Of a stretch of DNA of 64,000 nt, positions 17,961 through 25,586 are shown piece by piece; the stretch's first letter is position 1; each line of letters opens with the position of its first letter. The position numbers were made by a program, and so were the translations under genes. Origin of the DNA: JADJWR01 sp963847675 (lineage in GTDB: Bacteria > Pseudomonadota > Gammaproteobacteria > Burkholderiales > Burkholderiaceae_F); contig CAWKAP010000008.1 in assembly GCA_963847675.1 (NCBI GenBank), positions 434,001-498,000 of the forward strand, written 5' to 3'. The notes below the pieces were generated by a model. That model was not told the DNA's origin. It was given only the letters and a program-made list of their open reading frames with translations, and did no database searches.

Positions 17961-18150
17961 CGGCGGCCGGCTGATCCGGGCGCTGCACCTCGCAGCGCAG
18001 CGCATCTCCGCCCGGTGTGTCGGTCCGCGCACCAGGCCCGTCGAACGGCGGACGCGGCACATCGCCGATCCGGAGAACCTCGCGGTAGAACGCGATCGTC
18101 GCCGCCGGGCCTGTGGCACAGAGGGTGATGCGCGCCCGCCCGGCGATTCC
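17961..18150 (-). pseudogene. Possible fragment of a VOC (glyoxalase/bleomycin-resistance) family gene
   Basis: On the minus strand an open frame reads RITLCATGPAATIAFYREVL and continues IGDVPRPPFDGPG. This resembles the first beta-alpha unit of vicinal-oxygen-chelate proteins (ITLxVxDxxxSIAFYRxVLG). No start codon in a normal position and no second domain half follow: the frame runs on into sequence antisense to mmsA. If real, it is a truncated N-terminal piece. High-GC antisense frames can mimic proteins, so this is weak. Confidence 0.3.
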
Positions 18151-18180
18151 GCACGCTACGCTCGCGCCTGCCCCCCGAGA
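18151..18180. repeat. Possible partial copy of the C/G-rich dispersed repeat
   Basis: The segment contains ACGCTCGCGCCTGCCCCCCG followed by AGA. It matches the left half of the repeat at 45998-46064 (in reverse complement) up to the CCCCCCGAG core, but the GGGG half is lost. Confidence 0.35.
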
Positions 18181-18200
18181 CTGCCGAACACTGCCGCGCG

Positions 18201-19163
18201 ATGCTGGTCCGCCGTTCGCTGCTGTTGCCCTATCCGGCCGAGGATATGTTCGACCTGATCGAGCAGGCCGAGCATTACCCGCAGTTCATCCCCTGGTGCA
18301 CCGATGCGGTGATCCTCGAACGGACCGACGAACTCGTTGCGGCGCGCCTGTCGATGCGCGTCGCCGGGCTGACGCTATCGCTGCAGACCCGCAATCCGAA
18401 GCGTCGTCCCGAATGGCTCGCCTTGCGCATGGAGCGCGGGCCGCTGCGCCGCTTCGAAGGCGAGTGGCGTTTGACGCCGCTCAACGCGGCCGCCTGCCGC
18501 ATCGAGTTCACTCTGAACTACGAATTCGCCGACCGGCTGACCGAGCGCGTGGCCGGGCCGGTGTTCGCGCGCATGGCCGACACGATGGTCGACGCGTATG
18601 TCTCGCGCGCCGAGCGTATTCTGACTTTGCCACCCTCGGCGGCTGCGCCTGTTGCCAACCCACTTCCGGAAGCGACCATGAACGACCAACCGATGTTCGA
18701 CGCACTGCGCCCCTCGAAGCTGGCATCGGAACTCACCGACGAACAGTGCCACCGGCTCGCCGCCGCGATGGAACTGCGCGACCTGAAGGATGGCGATGTG
18801 CTGGTCAACGAGGGCGACGACGATCACCACTTCTACCTGATCGTCAGCGGCAAGATCGCCGTCGTCAAGGGCGTCGGCACGCCGGAGCAGGTGACGCTGA
18901 ACACGCGGGCCGCGGGCGACTTCGCCGGCGAACTGTCGTGGCTCGACGGCAGCCGCCGCTACGCATCGCTGGTCGCCAAGGACAGCACGCGTGTGCTCGG
19001 CCTCGAACGCGAGAAGCTCGAATCGCTGCTCGAGGCGGATCCGTGGCTGGTCTATCGCGTGATGCGGGCGATCGTGCGCGCGGTGCACCAGATCCAGCGC
19101 CAGCTGTACATGCAGCAGAACGAGCTGACCAACTACATCTACAAGCAGCACGGGCGTTACTGA
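18201..19163 (+). CDS. RatA/COQ10-type START-domain protein fused to a cyclic-nucleotide-binding domain
   Basis: A 320-residue frame with two domains. Residues 1-139 match RatA, a polyketide-cyclase/START-like family that in different bacteria binds quinones or 50S subunits (LLLPYPAEDMFDLIEQAEHYPQFIPWCTDA near the start; YVSRAERI at the end). Residues about 160-320 form a cyclic-nucleotide-binding domain (DLKDGDVLVNEGDDDHHFYL, AGDFAGELSWLD). No DNA-binding helix-turn-helix follows. RatA is usually a separate protein of about 145 residues. A methionine at 18678 with GGAAG upstream could start the second domain on its own, so two products are possible. Either a true fusion or the loss of the ratA stop codon explains it. 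Confidence 0.75.
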   Translation: MLVRRSLLLPYPAEDMFDLIEQAEHYPQFIPWCTDAVILERTDELVAARLSMRVAGLTLSLQTRNPKRRPEWLALRMERGPLRRFEGEWRLTPLNAAACRIEFTLNYEFADRLTERVAGPVFARMADTMVDAYVSRAERILTLPPSAAAPVANPLPEATMNDQPMFDALRPSKLASELTDEQCHRLAAAMELRDLKDGDVLVNEGDDDHHFYLIVSGKIAVVKGVGTPEQVTLNTRAAGDFAGELSWLDGSRRYASLVAKDSTRVLGLEREKLESLLEADPWLVYRVMRAIVRAVHQIQRQLYMQQNELTNYIYKQHGRY

Positions 19164-19231
19164 GGTCCGTCGCCCTGACTTCTCTCGTACGTAGATATCG
19201 CAGTGTCGCTGCACCGTACGGCAGGGTTTAA

Positions 19232-19245
19232 TTGCGCCGGATCAA
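19232..19245. promoter_or_regulatory. FNR/CRP-type palindrome upstream of dctP1
   Basis: TTGCG-CCGG-ATCAA matches the FNR/ANR consensus TTGAT-N4-ATCAA at eight of ten defined positions. It is centred about 96 bases before the dctP start. Six or seven similar sites precede other redox operons in this window. Confidence 0.45.
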
Positions 19246-19334
19246 CGGATGGCCGGACCATTCGGTTAGAAACTGTGGCTTCGCGGCCGGGCGCAGGCGC
19301 CGGTCTTGATTTCCAAAGAAAAGGAGACAGAGGA

Positions 19335-20348
19335 ATGAAACCAACAAATCGTATGCGTCGGCATGTGCTGTTCACGGCGGGCGTGATGGCCGGCGCCCTG
19401 GCGATGCCGTTCGCGGCCTCGGCGCAGGCGCCGATCGTGGTCAAGTTCAGCCACGTGGTGGCCGAGAACACCCCGAAGGGCCAGGGCGCGCTGAAGTTCA
19501 AGGAACTGGCCGAGAAGAAACTGCCCGGCAAGGTGCAGGTGCAGGTTTTCCCGAGTTCGCAGCTGTTCGGCGACGCCAAGGAGATGGAGGCGGTGCTGCT
19601 CGGCGACGTGCAGCTGATCGCGCCGTCGCTGTCGAAGTTCGACCGCTACACGAAGAAGATCCAGGTCTTCGACCTGCCGTTCCTGTTCGACGACATCGAG
19701 GCGGTCGACCGCTTCCAGGCGACGCCCACCGGCCAGTCGCTGCTGACGAGCATGAAGAACCGCGGCCTGATCGGGCTGGGCTACTGGCACAACGGCATGA
19801 AGCAACTGTCGACCAACAAGGACAAGCTGACGCGGCCGGATGACGTCAAGGGCCTGAAGTTCCGCATCCAGGCCTCCGACGTGCTCGAGGCGCAGTTCCG
19901 TGCCCTCGGCGCCAATCCGCAGAAGATGGCGTTCTCCGAGGTCTACCAGGCGCTCCAGACCGGCGTGGTCGACGGCCAGGAGAACACCTGGTCGAACATC
20001 TTCTCGCAGAAATTCTTCGAGGTGCAGAAGACCATTGCCGAGACCAACCACGGCGTGATCGACTACATGGTCGTCACCAACGCCAAGTGGTGGGACGGAC
20101 TGCCGGCCGACATCCGCAAGGGCCTGTCGGAAGCGATGACCGAGGCGACCGCTTATGCCAACAAGCTGGCGTTCGACCTGAACGAAGCCGACAAGAAGAA
20201 GATCATGGACGCCGGCAAAGCCAAGATCCAGAAGCTGTCCAAGGAAGACGTGGCGGCATGGCGCAAGGCCATGGAGCCGGTCTGGAAGAAGTTCGAGGGT
20301 GACATCGGGCGCGACCTGATCGACGCCGCGCTGAAAGCCAACAGCTGA
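19335..20348 (+). CDS. dctP: TRAP transporter substrate-binding protein (DctP family), copy 1
   Basis: A 337-residue periplasmic protein. The Sec-type signal peptide (MKPTNRMRRHVLFTAGVMAG, cleavage after ASAQ) precedes a mature domain with the DctP-family features IVVKFSHVVAENTPKGQGA, YWHNGMKQLSTNK and GLKFRIQASDVLEAQF, the last containing the Arg that binds the substrate carboxylate. It delivers C4-dicarboxylates or similar organic acids to the DctQM permease. The start at 19335 has AGGAGACAGAGG upstream. dctQ and dctM follow. Exact ligand is not determinable. Confidence 0.93.
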   Translation: MKPTNRMRRHVLFTAGVMAGALAMPFAASAQAPIVVKFSHVVAENTPKGQGALKFKELAEKKLPGKVQVQVFPSSQLFGDAKEMEAVLLGDVQLIAPSLSKFDRYTKKIQVFDLPFLFDDIEAVDRFQATPTGQSLLTSMKNRGLIGLGYWHNGMKQLSTNKDKLTRPDDVKGLKFRIQASDVLEAQFRALGANPQKMAFSEVYQALQTGVVDGQENTWSNIFSQKFFEVQKTIAETNHGVIDYMVVTNAKWWDGLPADIRKGLSEAMTEATAYANKLAFDLNEADKKKIMDAGKAKIQKLSKEDVAAWRKAMEPVWKKFEGDIGRDLIDAALKANS

Positions 20349-20361
20349 CGCACCAAAGCTA

Positions 20362-20382
20362 GGGCCCGCGAGTCGCGGGCCC
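20362..20382 (+). terminator. Hairpin between dctP1 and dctQ1 (attenuator or processing site)
   Basis: GGGCCCGCG and CGCGGGCCC form nine perfect pairs with an AGT loop. The T-run is poor, and the hairpin ends seven bases before the dctQ ATG. A matching hairpin sits at the same place in the second copy. It probably reduces permease relative to binding protein by partial termination or by protecting the dctP mRNA 3' end. Confidence 0.65.
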
Positions 20383-20389
20383 TCACTTT

Positions 20390-20926
20390 ATGCGCTGGAT
20401 CGAGAAACTCGAGGAGTACCTGCTGGCGGTGCTGCTGGCGGTGATGGTGTCGATCACCTTCACGCAGGTGATCGCCCGCTACATCTTCAACTACAGCTTC
20501 GTCTGGGCCCTGGAAGTGACCACGGTGCTGTTCGCGTGGCTGATCTTCATTGGCATGTCCTATGGCGTGCGCATGGGATCGCACATCGGCGTCGATGCGC
20601 TGGTCAGGTCACTGGGGCCAAAGGCAGCGCGCGTCGTCGGGTCGATCGCGGCGGCGCTGTGCATCGTCTACGCGGTGATCGTCACCATCGGCGGCTATCA
20701 GTATGTGAAGAAGATGCACGACGTCGGCATCCTGATGCAGGACGTGCCGATCGAGCAGTGGATCCCGCGCCTGGTGCTGCCGATCGGTTTCTCGCTGCTC
20801 GCCTTGCGCTTCGCGCAGGTGCTGTACCGGCTGTTGAGCGGCAAGGAGGCGCGCCTGCTCGGCGATGAAGCGAAGGAAGCGCTGAAGCTTCGCGCCGACC
20901 AGCCGGAAGGTGAGGGACAGAAATGA
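20390..20926 (+). CDS. dctQ: TRAP transporter small permease subunit DctQ, copy 1
   Basis: A 178-residue inner-membrane protein with four transmembrane helices. The conserved FTQVIARYIFNYSFVWALE and FAWLIFIGMSYGVRMGSHIGVD segments are characteristic of DctQ. It pairs with DctM to form the membrane part of the Na+ or H+ coupled uptake system. The ATG comes directly after a hairpin. Its stop overlaps the dctM start (ATGA), so the two permease subunits are translationally coupled. Confidence 0.92.
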   Translation: MRWIEKLEEYLLAVLLAVMVSITFTQVIARYIFNYSFVWALEVTTVLFAWLIFIGMSYGVRMGSHIGVDALVRSLGPKAARVVGSIAAALCIVYAVIVTIGGYQYVKKMHDVGILMQDVPIEQWIPRLVLPIGFSLLALRFAQVLYRLLSGKEARLLGDEAKEALKLRADQPEGEGQK

Positions 20927-22200
20927 ACACCCTGGTGCTGTTCGTTCTGCTGTTCACCTGCATGCTGCTCGGCATGCCGATCGCCGTGGCGCTCGGCCTG
21001 TCCTCCTTGCTGACGATCCTGTTCTTCGCGCAGGACTCGCTGGCCTCGCTGTCGCTGAAACTCTTCGAGACCTCCGAGCACTTCACGCTGCTGGCGATTC
21101 CGTACTTCATCCTTTCCGGCGCTTTCATGACCACCGGCGGCGTGGCGAAGAGGATGATCCGCTTCGCCAACGCCGCCATCGGCCACCTGCGCGGCGGGCT
21201 GGCGATGGCCTCGGTGCTGGCCTGCATGCTGTTCGCAGCAGTCTCCGGTTCGTCGCCAGCGACCGTGGTGGCGGTCGGCTCGATCGTCATCGCCGGCATG
21301 GTCAAGACGGGCTATACGCAGCCGTTTGCTGCCGGCGTGATCTGCAATGCGGGCACGCTGGGCATCCTGATCCCGCCGTCGATCGTGATGGTCGTGTACG
21401 CGGCGGCGACCGAAACCTCGGTCGGGAAACTCTTCATGGCCGGCGTGATCCCGGGGATCATGCTCGGGCTGATGCTGATGCTCGCGATCTACGTTCGAGC
21501 CCGCATGCTCAACATTCCGCGCCAGCCGCGCGTTGTGTTGAGTGAGGTGCTGACCTCAGGCCGCGATTCGCTCTGGGGCCTGCTGCTGATCGTCATCATC
21601 CTTGGCGGCATCTACGGCGGCATCTTCACGCCGACCGAGGCGGCCGCGGTGGCCGCCTGGTACGCCTTCTTCATCGCCGTTTTCGTCTACCGCGACATCG
21701 GCATGAAGGACGTGCCGCACGTGCTGGTCGAGGCGGCCAAGGTCACGATCATGCTGATGTTCATCGTCGCCAACGCGCTGCTGTTCGCGCACGTGCTGAC
21801 GACCGAACGCATCCCGCAGGCCATCGCCGAGACGATCGTCGGCTGGGGCATGGAGCCGTGGCAATTCCTGATCGTGGTGAACATCCTGCTGCTGATCGCC
21901 GGCAACTTCATGGAGCCGACGGGCATCATCCTGATCCTGGCGCCGATCCTGTTTCCGATCGCGACGCAATTCGGCATCGACCCGGTGCACCTGGGCATCA
22001 TCATGGTGGTGAACCTGGAGATCGGCATGGTCACGCCACCGGTCGGGCTGAATCTCTTCGTCACCGCCGGCATCACCGGCATGTCGATCATGCAGGTCGT
22101 TCGCGCGGCGCTGCCGTGGCTGATGGTGCTGCTCGCTTTCCTGGTGATCGTCACCTACGTGCCGGCGATCTCGCTGTTCCTGCCCAACCTGCTCTTCTGA
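20923..22200 (+). CDS. dctM: TRAP transporter large permease subunit DctM, copy 1
   Basis: A 425-residue polytopic membrane protein with about twelve helices. DctM-family blocks include TTGGVAKRMIRFANAAIGHLRGG, ASVLACMLFAAVSGSSPATV and GTLGILIPPSIVMVVY. The repeat-specific MEPTGIILILAPILFPIA and NLEIGMVTPPVGLNLFVTAGI carry the conserved helix-hairpin residues. It transports the substrate supplied by DctP. It is an intact gene, in contrast to its downstream duplicate. Confidence 0.94.
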   Translation: MNTLVLFVLLFTCMLLGMPIAVALGLSSLLTILFFAQDSLASLSLKLFETSEHFTLLAIPYFILSGAFMTTGGVAKRMIRFANAAIGHLRGGLAMASVLACMLFAAVSGSSPATVVAVGSIVIAGMVKTGYTQPFAAGVICNAGTLGILIPPSIVMVVYAAATETSVGKLFMAGVIPGIMLGLMLMLAIYVRARMLNIPRQPRVVLSEVLTSGRDSLWGLLLIVIILGGIYGGIFTPTEAAAVAAWYAFFIAVFVYRDIGMKDVPHVLVEAAKVTIMLMFIVANALLFAHVLTTERIPQAIAETIVGWGMEPWQFLIVVNILLLIAGNFMEPTGIILILAPILFPIATQFGIDPVHLGIIMVVNLEIGMVTPPVGLNLFVTAGITGMSIMQVVRAALPWLMVLLAFLVIVTYVPAISLFLPNLLF

Positions 22201-22238
22201 GGACCTGGCACGGGTCGGACCGGGAGCACCGCGCTCTC

Positions 22239-22260
22239 GGCGCCGGCCCCTTCCGGCGCC
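22239..22260 (+). terminator. GC hairpin downstream of dctM1
   Basis: GGCGCCGG and CCGGCGCC pair over eight bases around a CCCCTT loop, about 40 bases after the dctM stop. No T-run follows, so it may be an RNA-stabilising stem or a Rho-assisted terminator. A second stem GCGTCTC/GAGACGC lies at 22282-22299. Confidence 0.4.
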
Positions 22261-22396
22261 ACACCGGGCGGGCGGATCCCGGCGTCTCGACCGAGACGCG
22301 TCCGGTACAACGGGTACGTCACCTGACGCGGCGCAACAGCGTCGTCCGGGACGCGTGGAACCTCCCCACGCCCGCAGGACTCGGGCGGGACACTGT

Positions 22397-22410
22397 TTGT
22401 CGAGCGTCAA
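22397..22410. promoter_or_regulatory. FNR/CRP-type palindrome upstream of dctP2
   Basis: TTGTC-GAGC-GTCAA is centred about 91 bases before the dctP2 start, almost the same distance as in the first copy although the surrounding intergenic sequences differ. Confidence 0.45.
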
Positions 22411-22442
22411 TCCGGCGTAGACTGCCTTGGCGTAAAAACCCG

Positions 22443-22462
22443 TACCTACATATTCGTAGGTA
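22443..22462. promoter_or_regulatory. Perfect inverted repeat TACCTAC-N6-GTAGGTA upstream of dctP2
   Basis: Two 7-base arms match perfectly around ATATTC, about 33 bases before the dctP2 ATG. The size and AT-rich centre suit a dimeric repressor or activator. It overlaps where transcription would start. No equivalent perfect palindrome was found before copy 1. Confidence 0.45.
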
Positions 22463-22494
22463 TGCGAGATGCAATCAGGCCAAGGAGGATCGAC

Positions 22495-23513
22495 ATGAAC
22501 AGCGAATACAGCCGTCGGAGACGAACCATCCTGGCGGCAACCGGCGCGGTTGCGGCGACGACGCTACTGCCGAACCTCTCACGGGCGCAGGCGCCGATCG
22601 TGGTCAAGTTCAGCCACGTGGTGGCCGAGAACACCCCGAAGGGCCAGGGCGCGCTGAAGTTCAAGGAACTCGCCGAGAAGAAACTGCCCGGCAAGGTGCA
22701 GGTGCAGGTCTTCCCGAGTTCGCAGCTGTTCGGCGACGCCAAGGAACTCGAGGCGCTGCTGCTCGGCGACGTGCAGCTGATCGCGCCGTCGCTGTCGAAG
22801 TTCGACCGCTACACGAAGAAGATCCAGGTCTTCGACCTGCCGTTCCTGTTCGACGACGTGGAGGCGGTCGACCGCTTCCAGGACGGGCCGAAGGGTCAGG
22901 AACTCCTGGCGTCGATGAAGAACCGCGGCCTGATCGGACTGGCCTACTGGCACAACGGCATGAAGCAGCTGTCGACCAACAAGGACAGGCTGGTGCGGCC
23001 GGAGGACGTCAAGGGCCTGAAGTTCCGCATCCAGGCCTCCGACGTGCTCGAGGCGCAGTTCCGCGCGCTCGGCGCCAATCCGCAGAAGATGGCGTTCGCG
23101 GAGGTCTACCAGGCGCTGCAGACCGGTGTGGTCGACGGGCAGGAGAACACCTGGTCGAACATCTATTCACAAAAGTTCCACGAGGTGCAGAAGACGATCG
23201 CCGAGACCAACCACGGCATCATCGACTACATGGTCGTGGCCAACGCCAAGTGGTGGGACGGGCTGGCGCCGGACATCCGCAAAGGCCTGTCCGAGGCGAT
23301 GGCCGAAGCCACCAGCTTCGCCAACAAGATGGCCGATCGACCTCAACGAGGCCGACCGCAAGAAGATCGTCGACGCCGGACAAGGCCAAGATCCAGAAGC
23401 TGTCCAAGGACGACATCGCCGCCTGGCGCAAGGCGATGGAACCGGTGTGGAAGAAGTTCGAGGGCGACATCGGGCGCGACCTGATCGACGCCGCCTTGAA
23501 GTCCAACAAGTAG
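22495..23513 (+). pseudogene. dctP copy 2 with two frameshifting insertions
   Basis: Near-identical to copy 1 over most of its length, but read in three frames. Compared with copy 1, one extra base near 23333 (after FANKMA) moves the frame, and one more at about 23380 (in DAGKAK) moves it again. The true C terminus KIQKLSKDDIAAWRKAMEPV is read in a third frame ending at 23513. The signal peptide differs from copy 1: it has SRRRRTIL, a twin-arginine-like motif. Ribosome site AAGGAGG precedes the ATG at 22495. Either a decaying duplicate or sequence error. If corrected, it would encode a normal binding protein. Confidence 0.8.
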
Positions 23514-23527
23514 CCTCCCAACGGAAG

Positions 23528-23550
23528 GGGCCCGTCACGCGGGCCCTTTT
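23528..23550 (+). terminator. Hairpin between dctP2 and dctQ2
   Basis: GGGCCCG and CGGGCCC pair around TCACG and are followed by TTTT, eight bases before the dctQ2 ATG. It has the same position as the hairpin in copy 1 and a better T-run, so partial termination here is plausible. Confidence 0.7.
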
Positions 23551-23557
23551 GCTACCC

Positions 23558-24092
23558 ATGCGCTGGCTCGAACATCTCGAGGAAGGCCTTATCTCCTTCC
23601 TGATGGCGGCGATGACGATCGTGACCTTCATGCAGGTCGTCGCCCGCTATGTCTTCAACTACAGCTTCGTCTGGGCGCTGGAACTGACTGGCGTCATGTT
23701 CGCGTGGCTGATCTTCATCGGCATGTCCTACGGCGTGCGGGTCGGCGCGCACATCGGCGTCGACGCCCTGGTCAAGACGCTGAGCAAGGGCGCGGCGCGT
23801 GCCGTCGGCATGGTCGCGGCAGCGCTGTGCATCGTCTACGCGCTGATCGTCGCCTACGGCGGCACGCAGTACGTGCGCAAGATGTACGACGTCGGCATCC
23901 TGATGCAGGACATTCCGATCCAGCAGTGGATTCCGCGCGTGATCCTGCCGCTGGGCTTCGCGCTGCTGGCGCTGCGCTTCGCTGCAGGTGCTGTACCGGC
24001 TCGCCGCGGGCAAAGAAGCGCACCTGCTCGGCGACGAGGCCGAGGAGGCGCTGAAGCTCAGGGAAGACCAGCCCGGCGAGGTACGCAAATGA
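23558..24092 (+). pseudogene. dctQ copy 2 with one frameshifting insertion
   Basis: Residues 1-141 (MRWLEHLEEGLISFL, then the DctQ signature MQVVARYVFNYSFVWALE and GMSYGVRVGAHIGVD) are intact. An extra T at about 23983 in the codon after LALRFA shifts the frame. The remaining part, corresponding to QVLYRLAAGKEAHLLGDEAE, is read in the next frame and ends in the TGA at 24090-24092, overlapping the dctM2 ATG as in copy 1. Otherwise the gene matches copy 1 closely. See dctP2 for interpretation. Confidence 0.8.
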
Positions 24093-25371
24093 ACACCGCT
24101 CGTGCTGTTCGCTGCTGCTGTTCGTGCTTCATGTTTCTGGGCATGCCGGTGGCGGTGGCGCTCGGCCTGTCCTCGCTGCTGACCATCCTGTTCTTCGCGC
24201 AGGACTCGCTCGCCTCGCTGTCGCTGAAGCTGTTCGAGACCTCCGAGCACTACACGCTGCTGGCGATTCCCGTTCTTCATCCTCGGCGGCGCCTTCATGA
24301 CCACCGGCGGCGTGGCGAAGCGCATGATCCGCTTCGCCAACGGCTGCATCGGCCACCTGCGCGGCGGCCTGGCGATGGCCTCGGTGCTGGCCTGCATGCT
24401 GTTCGCGGCGGTGTCCGGCTCGTCGCCGGCCACGGTGGTCGCGGTCGGCTCGATCGTCATCGCCGGCATGGTCAAGGCCGGCTACCCGAAGGCCTTCGCC
24501 GCCGGCGTGATCTGCAATGCCGGCACGCTCGGCATCCTGATCCCGCCGTCGATCGTGATGGTGGTCTACGGCGCCGCCACCGAAACGTCGGTCGGCAAGC
24601 TGTTCATGGCCGGCGTCGATTCCCGGCATCGTGCTGGGCCTGATGCTGATGGTCGCGATCTACGTGCGCGCGCGGATGATCGGCCTGCAGAAGATGCCGC
24701 GCGCGCCGATCGGCGAGATCCTGACCTCGGGCCGCGACTCGCTGTGGGGACTGCTGCTGATCGTCATCATCCTCGGCGGCATCTACGGCGGCATCTTCAC
24801 GCCGACCGAAGCGGCGGCGGTGGCCGCCGTGTACGCCTTCGTCATCGCCGTGTTCGTCTACCGCGACATCGGCGTGAAGAACGTGCCGCACGTGCTGCTG
24901 GAAGCCGGCAAGGTGACGGTGATGCTGATGTTCATCGTCGCCAACGCGCTGCTGTTCGCGCACGTGCTGACGACCGAGCGCATCCCGCAGGCGATCGCCG
25001 AAACGATCGTCGGCTGGGGCATGGCGCCGTGGCAGTTCCTGATCGTGGTCAACATCCTGCTGCTGATCGCCGGCATGTTCATGGAGCCGACCGGCATCAT
25101 CCTGATCCTGGCGCCGATCCTGTTTCCGATCGCCACCCAGCTCGGCATCGACCCGGTCCACCTCGGCATCATCATGGTGGTGAACCTGGAGATCGGCATG
25201 ATCACGCCGCCGATCGGGCTGAACCTGTTCGTCACCGCCGGCATCACCGGCATGTCGATCGGCCAGGTGGTGCGCGCCGCGCTGCCGTGGACGATGGTGC
25301 TGCTGCTGTTCCTGGTGATCGTCACCTACGTGCCGGCGATGACGCTGTTCCTGCCGAACCTGCTCTTCTAG
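24089..25371 (+). pseudogene. dctM copy 2 with several frameshifting insertions
   Basis: The large permease duplicate. Three extra single bases between 24098 and 24130 scramble the first helix but restore frame at MFLGMPVAVALG. One extra C near 24271 (after LLAIP) and one at 24617 (after FMAGV) shift frame twice more. The last 246 codons (from LGLMLMVAIYVRAR to the stop at 25371) are intact and nearly identical to copy 1, including MEPTGIILILAPILFPIA. All five differences are insertions. As read, no full-length permease can be made. Confidence 0.8.
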
Positions 25372-25390
25372 ACGCAGGCAGCGCCGCGAC

Positions 25391-25585
25391 TCACGCCGGG
25401 CCGCCGTGCCGGTTCGGACAGGAGTCGCAGGAGAGTTTCTGCCCGTCGGGGCCGAGCACCGCCGGGCCGCCACAGGAGCCGCGCAGGCACGGCCGGCGGA
25501 ACATCACGCCGATGGCCATCCCGGCGACGGCCAGGCCGAGCAGCACCACCGCGATCGCGAAGACGAGCCAGAACGTACTCATCAA
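25391..25585 (-). CDS. nqrM: Na+-NQR maturation protein NqrM
   Basis: A 64-residue membrane protein: one N-terminal transmembrane helix (about residues 4-28) followed by the Cys motifs RRPCLRGSCGG and SCDSCPN. NqrM is needed to insert the iron centre between NqrD and NqrE of the Na+-translocating NADH:quinone oxidoreductase. It starts one base beyond the apbE stop and closes the nqr cluster, the normal arrangement. All four cysteines of the family are present. Confidence 0.92.
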   Translation of the reverse strand: MMSTFWLVFAIAVVLLGLAVAGMAIGVMFRRPCLRGSCGGPAVLGPDGQKLSCDSCPNRHGGPA

Positions 25586-25586
25586 T

